A DNA stretch of 64,000 nt, taken from NCBI RefSeq assembly GCF_016808095.1, contig NC_068977.1:26933364-26997363 (forward strand), read 5' to 3'. This DNA is from Vigna angularis. Taxonomy: Eukaryota > Streptophyta > Magnoliopsida > Fabales > Fabaceae. The first letter of the stretch is position 1. The number at the start of each line of letters is the position of its first letter. Shown here piece after piece: positions 12,034 to 24,800 of this stretch. Below the pieces are notes generated by a model. That model was not told the DNA's origin and did not search any database. It was given only the letters and a program-made list of their open reading frames with translations. A program made the position numbers and the translations under genes.

Positions 12034-12440
12034 TGTGACACCCGGGCACTGACGAGGGCGAGAAGTGATCGCCGGTGCAAGAGGCACGAAGTGCAAGGGG
12101 CACAAACAAAGAGCGGCTCCTGGCAGGCTTCTAGTGGAAGGGACACATGGATGAATCGAACATACACCGGAATGAGAGGGATCTAGAGATTGTATAGGTA
12201 TGGGACTATACAGTTAAAGGATAGCTTAAAGGAATTGATTTGGCTACTCATATCACCAAAATGCATTTGCTATTCGGTAGCTTAACCCATAAGAACTCCA
12301 TGGGTGACCTTCTGGGAAGTTTTCCCGGAAAGTGTGCGAGTGAGAACAAAGCACACTGGAAAGCCTCGTGTTGATGCGTGGGGGCTCAAAGACCCACCAC
12401 TGTACCGTGTGTGATGGAAAAAACCTTACAAAGCTTCAAT
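12034..12440 (+). repeat. LTR fragment (probably gypsy), truncated
   Basis: The stretch begins TGTGACACCCGGGCAC, a common opening of plant LTRs. It is noticeably GC-richer than its surroundings and contains phrases typical of legume gypsy LTRs (AAGAACTCCATGGGTGA, TGATGCGTGGGGGCTC). I see no matching CA end and no target duplication, so it is a fragment with an uncertain right boundary. Confidence 0.45.
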
Positions 12441-13354
12441 AATGAATCATTGAGAGTGAATGAAGATTGAAGAAAGCAAAAGATAAAGAAAGGATTTCAG
12501 ATTAAATGTTAGCTTTTCATATTTTTATTATAAATTTACAAGGGAAAAATGGGAATATGTTAATTAAGGGGGAAGAGGGTGGGGGTCACCAAAATGGTGG
12601 TCCTTGTGGATACAAAGTTGAGGAGAATTTCTTCTTGCTTCTTGCACCTTTATGTTTTCTTCCTGTATCCTCGTATTTTTTAAAATTCCAATTATACTTT
12701 GTTTTAGTTATAGTCTCAGATTGTGACGTCCATATATATTTCGGATGGTATAATTTATAATATAAATTTACATTTTGGATTGTGCAATCCAAAATGTAGA
12801 TTTGAAAGACAATCCAACATGCAAGAAGATGAGATCACGCATTAAATCAAGTAAGAATAAGGTAAAAATTCTAAGAAGAATTTAGGAAGGTAGAGGTGGA
12901 AGAAAACGATGGGATAGAGGTAAAGATCGAGGAAAAAGATGGGATGGATGTAGAGATGAAGGTGGAGGAAGATGGGCTAGAGGTGGAAGAAGAAGAAGAT
13001 GGCCTAGAGGTGGAGGTGGATGAAAGTATAAAAATGTTATGGGGAAGGAAGAGGAAAAAGATAAGGACAAATTTAACTTTTCGCATGGAGGTGCAAGAAG
13101 AAATACCTGAAGTTAAGACATGACTTTGGTTCTCTTTGAATTTTTGGACACATGAATGTCAAACTCTTATTGATCCTCCTATCCATCAAAGTCCTCAACG
13201 CATGTCTAATTTGACTTCTTTTTCTTTTATATTTTAATCCTTTCTTCTTCTTGTGTTCTTCCAAGTTATGCAAATATCAACATATAGAACAATAATTGTG
13301 AATAAATATTAAAGAATAGTGTTTAATCACACTTCAAAAAGGTGTCTTATTAAT
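12441..13354. other. Intergenic, with one perfect hairpin and a purine-rich tract
   Basis: No credible gene. It holds a perfect hairpin at 12769-12798 (14-bp arms, 2-nt loop) and a GGA-rich tract at 12880-13060 that reads as a low-complexity acidic peptide on the plus strand. Confidence 0.5.
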
Positions 13355-13534
13355 TAGAGTTGTCAAAACGGGTAACACGACTCGACCCAGCTCGATCCAC
13401 CACGAGTTGGTCATTTAGTGAGTCAACCCAACCCGACTCGATTATTAACGAGCTGAAAAAATTTGAACCCGGCTCGACCTACCACGGGTTGGTGGGTTAA
13501 ACGGGTTGGCTCACTTAATTATAACTTTTTTTTA

Positions 13535-14961
13535 GGTTTAATAGCCAATTTTGTCCTCAGTTTCGTTGACAAATCTTAATTTAGTCTCTCGTTTTAAAAG
13601 TGTTTAAAATGGATCCTGACTTTTAAAATTTTGAATCAAATTAGTCCCTTCCGTTAAATATAATCAAACGTCGTTAATGGGGTGATGATCTGACATCAAT
13701 TAATGGTAACGTGTCATAATTTATTTGTGTGCGTGCTGACGTGTTCCTTAATTAAAGAAGGTAGGGTTTTATTAACAAATTGGGTGTTGGAAATTGGGGA
13801 AAAATTTCCAGCAGTTAGGGTTTCTTCTTCTTGGGGAAAAATTGAGTTAGGAAAGTACCACCGTCAGACCCATACGCTGATCGAAACCAAGCACTCATAG
13901 TGCGAGCTCACGAAACTCAAACTCAGATCAACACACGAAGAGACAAAACCCCATACCCAAATTCAAAACCAAAGACCTCACCTTCTCAAATCGCAAAACA
14001 GAAAAGAGGATCAGAAGCTCCAATTCAAACCTTGAATCAACGTAGAAGAAATAGAATCTCAATCCCAATTCCCAATTTAAGAAACCCTAAATTCAATCCC
14101 AATTTGATATCCCCATTGAGGGTTTGTGAGTCGGAGTTGTCTCTACAGTCGACGATTAAGGGTTTGTACGAGGAATGGTGGAAGGAGAATTTGGTGGGAA
14201 AGGACTCGCTAATTTTGCAAAGTCTCCCTTTCCTACTGTCTCGGTCGCTCACGCTCAACAAGAAGGTGGACGTGCACAAGGTTTGTTTGCTTTGCGAGGC
14301 GTTCACTCTGTTCAATTTCGACGAGAGCATCGATGACTTGAAGTTGTTGCTGATTCGATGTATGATTTCGCCCTTGTATTTGAAAGCGGAGGATGGGAGG
14401 AGATTTCTTGGATTTGTCTTTGGGCTGAGCCATCAGGTTGGGAAGGAACTATTGGCGATGGTTCGGTCCCAAATTCCCTTCGGGAGAAAGTCGATGCTGG
14501 AGGCTTATGGAGACATTCTGTTTCGGGCGTGGAGAGCTGCCCAAGGGGATTCGAAAAGTGAGATAGAGAATGGGTTCTTGCAAGATTTGATTGATGCTGC
14601 CATACATGCTGCTTTTGGACCTTTTGCTTCGTATATTAGGAGGGTCTTGGGAGCTTTTATTAACCAGAGGACCACCGATAGGGTTGAGAAAATGCTTTTT
14701 CGTCTCGCTGAGCCTGTCGTCTTTCAGTCTCTACAGGTAAATGAAGATAGAGTTAATAAACTCCTCCCCCGCTACAGCTTGACACGTAAGCATTATATGC
14801 TGCCAAATCATCAATCCATTAACGCCGTTTGTCTCTATTTAACGGAAGGGACGACGTTGACGCAAAATTTAATAAATGATGACCCATTTCAAACACTTTT
14901 AAAATGAGGGACTAAATTGAGATTTGTCAATGGAACTGGGAACAAAATTGGCTATTAAACC
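13535..14961. mobile_element. Pack-MULE carrying a condensin-II G2 exon
   Basis: The ends are GGTTTAATAGCCAATTTTGT and its inverted copy. The terminal inverted repeats are about 185 bp long and align almost throughout (left 13535-13720, right 14777-14961). Runs of eight T flank it (13526-13533 and 14962-14969), consistent with a Mutator target duplication of 8-9 bp in a T tract. The interior has no transposase and carries host gene sequence, which defines a Pack-MULE. It sits inside the hAT-like repeat. Confidence 0.85.
13900..14907 (+). pseudogene. Captured N-terminal exon of condensin-2 complex subunit G2
   Basis: The open frame has 335 codons. From about residue 77 it matches, from memory, plant CAP-G2 (LQ.....YEEWWKE, LPFLLSRSLTL.KK.DVHKV, ISPLYLK.EDGR, QIPFGRKS.LEAYGDILFRAW, FINQRTTD.VEK). 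The match ends at the codons SLQ at 14736, exactly before GTAAATG, a natural splice donor. The capture therefore came from genomic DNA, and the frame then reads through intron and into the Mutator terminal repeat. The first 76 residues are basic and Pro/Ser-rich and may derive from the 5' part of the same gene or another locus. CAP-G2 is a HEAT-repeat subunit of condensin II for chromosome compaction. This piece lacks most of the protein. The frame is intact, so expression as a chimeric peptide cannot be excluded. Confidence 0.82.
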
Positions 14962-15470
14962 TTTTTTTTCAAATAAAAAAAATATAATTTTTTTAATTCA
15001 AATCTAAATAAATTTCACTCTAAAATGATTTTAAACTTTAAAGATAATTCAAAATAAAAAAAAATATCATACAATTCAAGCGTAATCCAAAAACAAGCAT
15101 AAAAAATGAACAAATAAGTTTTTAATATTGATAATTTTTATGTCACTTGTTCATTTATAATATTAGATTCTTGAATAGATAAATCTGTAATATTTCTCTC
15201 TCTTGAAATATAATTCTTTTTATCTCATCTACAATATAATAAAAATAATGCTAACTAATAATATTAAAACACAAAATAATAAATAATTAAATTAAATTAG
15301 GTGGGTTGGTAAGCCAATCGGCTCACCACGGGTTCAACCCGTATGAGTCGGGTTCTAAGTGAGCTGGGTTGAAAACTAACCTGCATAAAAGAAATTACAT
15401 TTTTTTCAAATCCAACCCGACTCAAACTCGTAGTGAGTCAGGTTCGCTCATGGGATATAACCCAGAGAGC

Positions 15471-16994
15471 ATTATTGTTAGTATTCTTAGTCATATTCTA
15501 CTATATTAATTTAGAATACATATTTTTTTATATTTATATTAATTTCAATGAAGCAAATAATTAATTTGTTAATTATGATAAATGTAAAAATTTGAGTATA
15601 GTATACTAAGAATTTGAGTATAAATGTAAAAAGAAATATTGAATTATATGAGAACATTAATAAATTATTTTCATCTTTAAAGATGTAAAATTTGAACTTT
15701 GAAATACATAAATGAGGAAGAAGAAAGAATGAAATCTTTGATGATATCAAATTTATCTGTGTAAAAGCATATTCCAATGGTTGTCATGCATGCGGATCTT
15801 TTACTGATAAAGTAGCTTTAAAAAATTAAAAACTTTATTTCAGCTATGAAGGTGCAAAAAGTATTCCCAGGCAGTGAACCATATGTTGATTACCATTTTT
15901 TATGCTCAATTTGTTCCTATTTGGTTGACCATTCAACTTATATTGCTTTAATTTGTTGATGACTTCAGATTTTTCTATAATATGTAGTTGCTTAAATGGA
16001 TTGCTTATTTTAGTTAAACTTATCGTCTTGCTTTAACTTGTTGATAACTTGAGATGGTTTTATAATATACAGTTGTAATTTTAATTCATAAAGTTATTCT
16101 AATTTTATTATTATTAAAATGAGTGTTTCTTTTAAATTTTAGATCTTGTAACGAATCTCTTTTTTAAAATATAAAAATAAATAATAACATTCTTTATACA
16201 AATTATCAAACTTATATAAATAATGTTACGCATCTGATTTTATGAAAAAAAATTGTTTAAGTTCAACCACCTTAATAATTCAATAGGACCTTCGTTGTTT
16301 TTCATGTTTCATGGTGTTGTTGTGTCTGGTTTATTGAGCAGAGAAAAAATTGAGTTTTCTTTTGCTGTGCTGCATAGCGTATTCAGTAGACTGGCCCACG
16401 TTGGATCGGGTTTTACATTTTTCATTATTAGATGTAGGTAAAACATAATTTAATTTAATGGTTAGATTGTATTTTTATTTTTATAATCCAATCCAATCTA
16501 ATTAATTGAATTAGATAAATTTAAGTCATTGAATTGAGTGCCTTAAAAACTAATTATTTATAATATTTTTTAATAATTATAAACTAACACATTATTTAAA
16601 ATATATGTACTATATAAGATATACTGATAGGAGTTAATGGTCATTTATGGACAATTATCAGGTATTAATAGATCAGATTGTCTTACGTTTTATAAATATA
16701 CGATTTTAATGATTGATTATTGGGTTTGATTGCCTAAAAATATATTACACTTACGGTTAATTAATGGACTTAGCTGTCACAAGTCCTATATACAATTGAT
16801 GTTCAGGTATTATCATCATTTTTTATCCTAATACTATCAACAACCCATTAGAGTAGATCGCGTTCTTGGAGAAGATTGAAAATCAAAAGAGAACAGAGCA
16901 AGAAGGACGACCGACCATAAGACCAATTCAACCGAAACAACATCCACAGATAATATTTACATGATAAAATATATCATTTTATACTAAAATTATT

Positions 16995-17026
<32 letters not shown>

Positions 17027-17513
17027 TAAAATAAAACTTTAATTTTAATGGGTAAAGACACAAATAATCTCTATGTACAGATTTACCCATAAATTTTGTG
17101 TGCAATTTAACAAGTCCGAAGAAGAAATACAGGAAAAAAAGAGAGAAAAAATATAATATAGAGAATAAAGAGTAAATAAATAAAGAAATATATGTAAGGA
17201 TAATTTCTTGTCATAATTAGCTCGAGGTAGTTATTGTTTTTTCGAAAGTTTGTTTGTTCTTTAAAGTCTTTCCCTTTAATAGACCTAATCACGGCAACGT
17301 CAACTTCGGACAATGCAAATGAGTTGCCGACAGTATAGGATGTTGCTAATTTTTTCAGAAAATATTTACGAAATAAAAAATATAAAATAAATGTATAAGT
17401 AAAATTTCAGAGTTCTGTTATTTATTTAACATATTTCATCTATCGCCCGTAATAAACTTTTAAGCTATAATAATGCTTTGTTCTCATTCAGTTTGGTCAG
17501 ATTTCAGAGCTGT

Positions 17514-17596
<83 letters not shown>

Positions 17597-18470
17597 TGTA
17601 TTTATGTATATGAATGTATATGTATAAGCATAGCAGCAGATTGTTCTACTTCAACTATGGAAGATTTCACTTTCAACAACCCTCATGACATGTGCAGAGC
17701 GCAGACAAGTTGTGACAGCATGTGACTCGTGGCAACTATTTTTTATTTTATTTTTATTTAATTTGTCTTCCCACGTCGTAGACTATAAATAAATAAAATA
17801 ATATCATCTTTAAATCGTGCTCACAATTAGAATTATAATAATGCATATACTTCATCCCAATCTAAAACTTTAATACACTATCTAAAAACTCTAATTAGTG
17901 AAATTAAATTTAATTATAAATTATATTGAATTACAAATTATGAGATCCATTACTAAATCCATTTCCAGTGATGAAACTCGAATTTAACTTTCCAAGTGTC
18001 ATCTAATGATACGTTTGGGACAGGTGTCTCCATTCAGCCATTAACACTCAACAGGTGACTCCAGACATTATGATAACGAAAGACAGAGACAGTTTCATTT
18101 TAAAATTAAATAACGTGTGAACTTTAATTGTGAAAATGAATATACAAATTCAACTAAAGAAATTTATTTCTATTTCTATGTAACAAAAGAATGAGGAATA
18201 AACAAAATTCAAACATGCTAGTAAATGGCCGAAACAAAAGGACAGAGAAGGTGTGAATGAATTGAAGTTCTTTGACTTTGAATGGTACGTTATCCAGTGT
18301 TGATGTTGGCACGCGAGAATACCTTGGATCTGAATCATGGATGTAGTAACACTCCAATGATAAGATCACATATTCAAATACAAAAACTAGAAGTCTACTC
18401 TTCAATTTGGTCGTTATTTCGTTGGGACCATTCTTTCCGTGTGACAAGAGTGTGATCCATAAAGCATTCT
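15471..18470. other. AT-rich intergenic DNA upstream of the channel gene
   Basis: About 3 kb without credible coding sequence. It contains an (ATT)n/(TA)n stretch near 16990-17030 and a long (TA)n tract at 17515-17580 followed by TATG/TGTA repeats. The last few hundred bases should hold the promoter of the channel gene. Confidence 0.6.
17515..17620. repeat. TA microsatellite grading into TATG repeats
   Basis: Near-perfect TA dinucleotides from about 17515 to 17580, then TATG/TGTA variants. Simple-sequence DNA. Confidence 0.95.
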
Positions 18471-18479
18471 TCAACTGTG

Positions 18480-18490
18480 TATATAATAAA
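18480..18490 (+). promoter_or_regulatory. TATA box of the channel gene
   Basis: TATATAATAAA lies about 95 bp before the start codon. It is followed at the right distance by a pyrimidine-rich leader (CTTTTCCC, CTCTCTCTC) of the kind common in plant 5' UTRs. Confidence 0.55.
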
Positions 18491-18580
18491 AGATGAAACG
18501 GTTGTAATACTGTTTTCAGCGCGCATCACTCATCTTTTCCCTGTTTCTCTCTCTCTTCGTTGTTCTCTTCTCTCCAGAAG

Positions 18581-21500
18581 ATGGACCAGTCTCTGCTGAG
18601 AGGCGAAAGCAGTGGCCTCAGCTCCCGCCGGCGAGGACCGTTCCGGCGTTCCGACGCTATAACCTACGGTTCCAACTACGAGAAAGCCGCTGCGCTCATT
18701 GATCTGGTTCGTTTAACTCTTTTCTCGTTTCGTTTATTCGTTGTTCGGAAATCTTTTTCAGTCAACTCAGTGATGTTCGTCTTCGGTTCTATTTTACGTT
18801 TACTGCGGACTGTGGATTTTTATGCATTGATTCAGCTTTAACCGTTGTGCTTTGCAATAGCGAGCGAGTTAGTGTCGCGCATTGTGTTGGAGTTAATTAT
18901 TGAACATATGTAGGTAGATCTTGTCATCGATGGCTTGTTACGAACTCTTAAGAATAGTCGATTGAATCTGTTCTAGCGGCAATGTGAATTTTGTTATTAT
19001 GTTTGAAGTTGCATTGCATCGTCTCTTGAGCTGTTCAACATCGTTCAAATTTTGAAATTCTTAAATTGTAGGGGGAATTGTTCTGTATGTTGTGGGAAAG
19101 TTGTCACTGATGTTCGGTTTTGGTAAAGCGAGAATTACAGAATTGCGAAGTGCAGAGACAAATAGTTGTACATATAAAAAAACAAACACGGAGAGGATGA
19201 TGAAATATTGCGAAGTAAATAAATTTAAAAAAAAAAGTGTTTTTGTGTGGTACTTAAGCCTTGATGTTCTCCCTGCTGATAGAATAGTCTCTTTGGGTTG
19301 AACTCTTTGTTGTGTTTAAGTTCTATCAGTTGGTGCTTTCATTAAGTGTTGAGTTATGGAAAAGATTATCTATAAGATGTATAGAGGAGCAAGTTGAATT
19401 TTGAAAAATGAGTGAAACTGTCTTAAAGAGAAAAGGATTGCTACCAGGTCAATATAAATAGAGTGGACGTCATTGTGATGGTTGGTTCTTAAAAGAAGTG
19501 ACAATGTTAACAGTCCCACATTGTTAGGAACTACTTGATGTGGTACTTAAACCTTGAAACTCTTTTACCTAATGGGTTAATCTTTTGGATTAGAGTCTTC
19601 TCTTGTGCTGATATTAAGATTTTGATTAGTATTTCGGTATAAAACAATCAGGACCACCAATTCTCTTTCTAGGTCTCTAACTTCAAGTTTGTTCGGTGAG
19701 TCAAGTCAGTAGGTTAAGACTGCTAGGTGTGTCATGTTAATATATTAAGGGAGGAAAATGTTTATAAACTACTCTTTATCTTGATTTTCTACATGAAATC
19801 GGATTTTTTACCATACCAGAACGGTGGTCTTCTGTCAAAGCTAAGGACTAGAGGGCCTTACTACCAACCTGTGTAGTAGCCTTGACTCGTTTTAGGACCA
19901 GTATTCTAATACTCAATGGCCTTGACTCTCCTTCTACGACCAATAATTTTTTTTTAAAATATATTTCTACTAACCTCCCCTTTGCATTGATATGAATTTA
20001 TTGATGGACTTTCTTTCGGGTCATTAATTGCTTGTTATTCTTGTTGGAAATTCTTTATGCAGGCTGAAGATGGTGTTGGTCTCCCTGAACAAATTCTTGA
20101 TTCATCAAACTTCCAAAATTATGCAAGATTTTATTTTGTATTCATTAAATGCAATCTCATATGGTCTCTTAGTTATTTTGCTTTGATAGTCCTGAATTTC
20201 CTGGAGGTAAGCAGTGACAAGCTCCTTATGAACTCTAGTTCCAGTTATATGTATTTGAGGCTTTCATACCAAAGAAAATATGATGGAAAGAAGATATTTC
20301 ATTATGTACTTTACTTGGTACAGAAACCTCTGTGGTGTAAAAAACTCGCCACACATTCCTGCAACGATAGAGAGTATTTCTATTTGGGTCAATTGCCGTA
20401 TCTAACTGATGCAGAATGTCTTATTTATGAGGTAAGAGTTCAGTACTTCAGACACTGTTACTTTTATTGGGCAAATCAGCGAGCCTTTTAGTTGTTGTCA
20501 CTTTGAAAATGGTGATTACCTTAGGTAATATTTGTCATTCCCACGTTGAAGTTAAGTTATTTATTCAGCTACACTTCGAAACTAAAGTGAAACAACTAAT
20601 ACTACCTGTCTATGTGATTCTATTATTTCCTTAATGTCTCTTAGGAATGTGTTACTGTTAAGCTAGCAATTTAGATTGATAAAGCAAGTGCGGGCTCCAA
20701 ACTATCCCTTCACTGTATACCTACATCACTTTGTTGCTTTTTTGTTTTTCTTTTCTTATTTATGCATATCTGCTGAGAGTCGCCTTTTCCTTTGGTAGTG
20801 CTTATTTCCATAGGATTTTTATTAGTGAGTTACAAAAAAGTTTTCACATCTTTTATCCAATTTGGTTTGATATGTATTTTTCCCTTCCTTTTAAAGTTTC
20901 TTATCCTCCAAGAGTACATGCTATATTTTCTTTCTAATATTTTTTCTTCTCTTATTGAAAAAAATGGGAGTGTCTTATACTGTAAGATGCTATGGAGATA
21001 TTAGTTTATTTGTGGAGCTGTTGAAGTGTCCTTGTATTTATTTCTCAACTATATGTACAGTTTTTTTTTTTCTTACACAGCCTTTTCTATGTAATACAGG
21101 CAATAACTCTTCTTGTGCTAATCATACATACTTTCTTCCCATTGTCATATGAAGGATCTCGTATATATTGGAAAAGTACTTTTAATCAATTGAAGGTATG
21201 TTGCTTCAAGATCCTACTAAAGAATATAATATGGTAGAAGACAACAAAACTTTATCAGCTATAATGTTGCTTTAGAGGACCAACTTCTGAACAAAGGACT
21301 CCACCTTTGGGAGGTAGAGTTGCTAACGACCTAACCAGTTCTAGTCAAAACCTATCTGGGCAAGTTTTGCACTCTGAAAATTAGACCTAATGTAGTTTTC
21401 TGCTGGGATCAGCTCATACTCTGGGTTGACTTGGCACGACCAAATGTTAGATAATATCTTTTGTAAATTAATGATAAATTGTAAAACTTACCTTAAATTA

Positions 21501-21778
21501 ATATTTTATGCATAACATGATAGTTTTTTTACTTATGATGTATTTTTGTGAACATATATATTGTCTACAATCATGTTTTATTATTCCATATTTAATAGAT
21601 TACGATTAAAGTGTACAATGTAAATATCTGTGAATCATAGGGAACTAATTGTGTCCAAAATAGTAGGGAGCTGATTATATCCTTGAAGAATAGGGACTTG
21701 ATTATAACCTTGAATTATAGGGATCTTATTACATTAAGTGTTATTATATTTCCAAAATTAGTTTTCCACACACACACT

Positions 21779-21839
<61 letters not shown>

Positions 21840-24800
21840 ATATGTATATATGTATATATGTATATATGTATATGTATATATGATGTACTTTTAGCCATAA
21901 AATTATTCAACTCTACCTTAATATTTGAGATGGTATCAGAGTGTTCAAATCTTGAGAGCCACATATGACTCTGCATCCAAGCATCTTAGGTCACAACCTT
22001 CATTGCTCCTTGTCAAATTCAATTGACACAAGGATTACAATAGGGGAAAATGAATCCCAGACTCTTGGAAAGTCACCTAGCAGATATTGGGCTCCCCAAA
22101 ACCATGGCAAGGAGTGAGGAGAAAAAGGAGACAACATAAGAAAGGGAGGACAGACCCACATAGCATATGAAACTAAGGAGGAAAACATAGGAGAATTGAT
22201 TCAACTCAATCAAGATGAAACAGAGAAAAAGAGATTGTTTCTAAAAAAATTTGATATGCTTGTAAGCAAGGAAGAAGCAGAGAAAAGAGAAGAGAGAAAT
22301 CTATATTGAATGCCAATAATCTGTATTACAAAAGATAAGGAAAAATGTAAAATTATAGGAAAACCCAGAGAAAGAAGAATAACTAATAAAAGAGAGTCGA
22401 TTAATCTTGTGATGTGTTATCATCCCCCCTTAAAAACTTAAGGTGGGATTTTTGGACACCTTAAGTTTATATCTAAATTTAGTGAAGGAAGTGGTAGAGA
22501 TAGGCTTGATCAATATGTATACTACTTGAAAATGCTCAAGAAGATAAATGAGACAAATTTGCTTATGATGAACTTGATCATGGACAAAATGTAGATCAAT
22601 TTCAAAATGCTTGTTCTGATAATGAATGGCAGAATTTGTTGAGAGGAGGACAACGCCTAAGTTGTCAAAAGTGTTAAGAAGTGTGGGATTTTTGGACACC
22701 TTAAGTTTATATCTAAATTTAGTGAAGGAAGTGGTAGAGATAGGCTTGATCAATATGTATACTACTTGAAAATGCTCAAGAAGATAAATGAGACAAATTT
22801 GCTTATGATGAACTCGATCATGGACATAATGTAGATCAATTTCAAAATGCTTGTTCTGATAATGAAGGGCAAAATTTGTTGAGAGGAGAACAACGCCTAA
22901 GTTGTCAAAAGTGTTAAGAAGTGGACTTTATGCCTAACTCAACGCCACAAAACCGGCTTGTAGGGTGAGGTTTGCACCTACTTATATACTCTAAATTGGC
23001 TTTATCTCTAAGTGATGTGGGACTTCCAACACACCCCCTCATGCCGAGGTATATACATCTCGAGCATGAGACTAGACATTAATGGGTGGTCCGATAGTAG
23101 TTCGATCCTGATAGTTGGTGGAACAATATCCCCAACAAACAACAAATATTGCTAGGATAGACTTTAACCTGACTCTGATATCATGTTAATAAGTGAACTT
23201 TAAGCCAAACTCAACCCCACAAAATTGGCTTCTAAGGTGAGGTTTGGTACTCACTTATATACTCTAAATTGGTCTTATCTCTAATCGATGTGAGACTTCC
23301 AACAAGCCTCTTCATCCACATAAGGAGTCATGGACTTATTAGAGCAGGACCCATATGTCAACGTAAACTAATTCTGAAAGACTACAATAAAGCGAAGCAA
23401 AGTTTGAAAAAGGAAGTTGATGCATTTTAGTTCTAACACAAACATCACATAGTAAAAATAGTATTTTTCTTGCCAATTTTGAATATTACTATTGTTTAAA
23501 GCTCTCTGGACGGTTTGATATGAGGAAGGTCCAATATGAGAAGGCCATAGAGGAAGAGCATAATGAAGAGAAGTATTATTAATGTTGAAGACAGTTGAAT
23601 GATGTAAGGGATGAAAAACATATAATCCATCCTTAAGGGTGCCTTTAAGAATGATCTGCTTTGGGTCTTGATTTTTAACATAACAAAAATTAGAATGGAA
23701 CTCAAAATATACATTGTTGTCTTTAGCAAATTGTAAAACACTAATTAGATTTTTGGATATTCTTGGAGCGCAAATGATATCTTAAGAATGGTTGTGTTCT
23801 TGTGTGTGGGCTGTGAAAAACAGTAGACCCAATATGTGAAATGTACATACCTATGCCCATTACCTAGCTTGATAGAGTCATTCCAAGTGCAAGAATGCTT
23901 GGTTGTGAAATTGTTAGAGTCATGTGTAATATGATTAGTGGCCCCACTATCACGTTACCACAAGGGTTTTCTATGTGTGTGTGTGTGCTTGTTTGTTTAC
24001 ACATGCTCATTTTAAAACATAATTTCTAAATTTGTAGATTTCATATCTTGGGTCAGCCCTATCCTGACCAGATCACCAGTTGTTTTGGGCCAACATTAAA
24101 CCAGTGCAAACCCAGCCAATGGCACTGTAGTTGGTGTCTGGACTCCAAAACTTCAAATTGTTTCTCAATATGATGTTTTCTTTCTCAATTTAAAGAATGG
24201 GTTGGTTATTGGTGTTAAATTTACCATATGCATTAGTCAAGGAATCCTGATTCTCTAACGAAATTTGGTTTGCAAGACAAACTAGTTGAATCAAACATAA
24301 ATAAAATATTTTAGTTGAGAGTTTTTTCTATCATTAAGGTTCCTAGGTGGAAGTTTCAGACAACTTTAAAACCTTTAGTACAGTTGAAATATGTTAACAG
24401 AAGGTAGATGATATGGGGTAAGAAGGCCTTTGAAAAGGTTGACATTGCTCTCCCTAATTCTTCATAAAATCTAATCCAAAGCCTGGTTCTATAGTTTACT
24501 GATAAATTTTTTGTTGGCATTTCCAGGTTTTCTGTCTATTAGTTCTTGTTGTTGATACGCTGCTCTATGCCTTTTACTTGTCTCCACTGGCTTTTGATTT
24601 TCTACCTTTCAGAATTGCACCTTATATCAGAGTGGTTCTTTTTGTTCTGAACATTAGGTATTGCCTGACCTATCTCAACTTGTTTGTGTTCCTTTGGAGT
24701 AAATATACTGTCGTAGATTATAACTTTGGACTCGTGTTTGATCTTTTCAATATTCGTTGTTTTACTATTTCAAATTCAGTAACTATGTTTATTATTATTT

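Larger units (their letters stand above)
13355..15470. mobile_element. hAT-like non-autonomous element, split by a Pack-MULE
   Basis: Left end TAGAGTTGTCAAAACGGGT is followed by many ACCCGACTCG/CGGGTTGG phrases. The right part (15300-15470) carries the same phrases in inverted orientation. The opening resembles the TAGAG.TG.CAAACGGG ends of nDart-like hAT elements. Without the Mutator insert the element would be about 690 bp. The right terminus is degenerate and no clear 8-bp target duplication could be read, so family assignment is tentative. Confidence 0.5.
22430..23990 (-). mobile_element. Copia remnant in TPC1 intron 4, minus strand, middle deleted
   Basis: Near 22430-22920 the minus strand encodes the RNase H tail of a copia polyprotein ([15 protein letters not shown], then [11 protein letters not shown]), in two tandem copies. 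Near 23490-23980 the minus strand encodes protease and pre-integrase text ([24 protein letters not shown]). The order is right for a minus-strand element that has lost integrase and reverse transcriptase. Between them lie two copies of a legume interspersed repeat and a possible primer site (CTGATATCATGTT at about 23174). Confidence 0.6.

Noticed and set aside
12871..13123. Ser/Pro-rich and Glu-rich ORFs on both strands
   Set aside because: Both are translations of one purine-rich low-complexity tract; no start context or conserved motif.
18150..18474. Minus-strand ORFs just upstream of the channel gene
   Set aside because: Low-complexity hydrophobic translation, no family resemblance, and they overlap the promoter region of TPC1.
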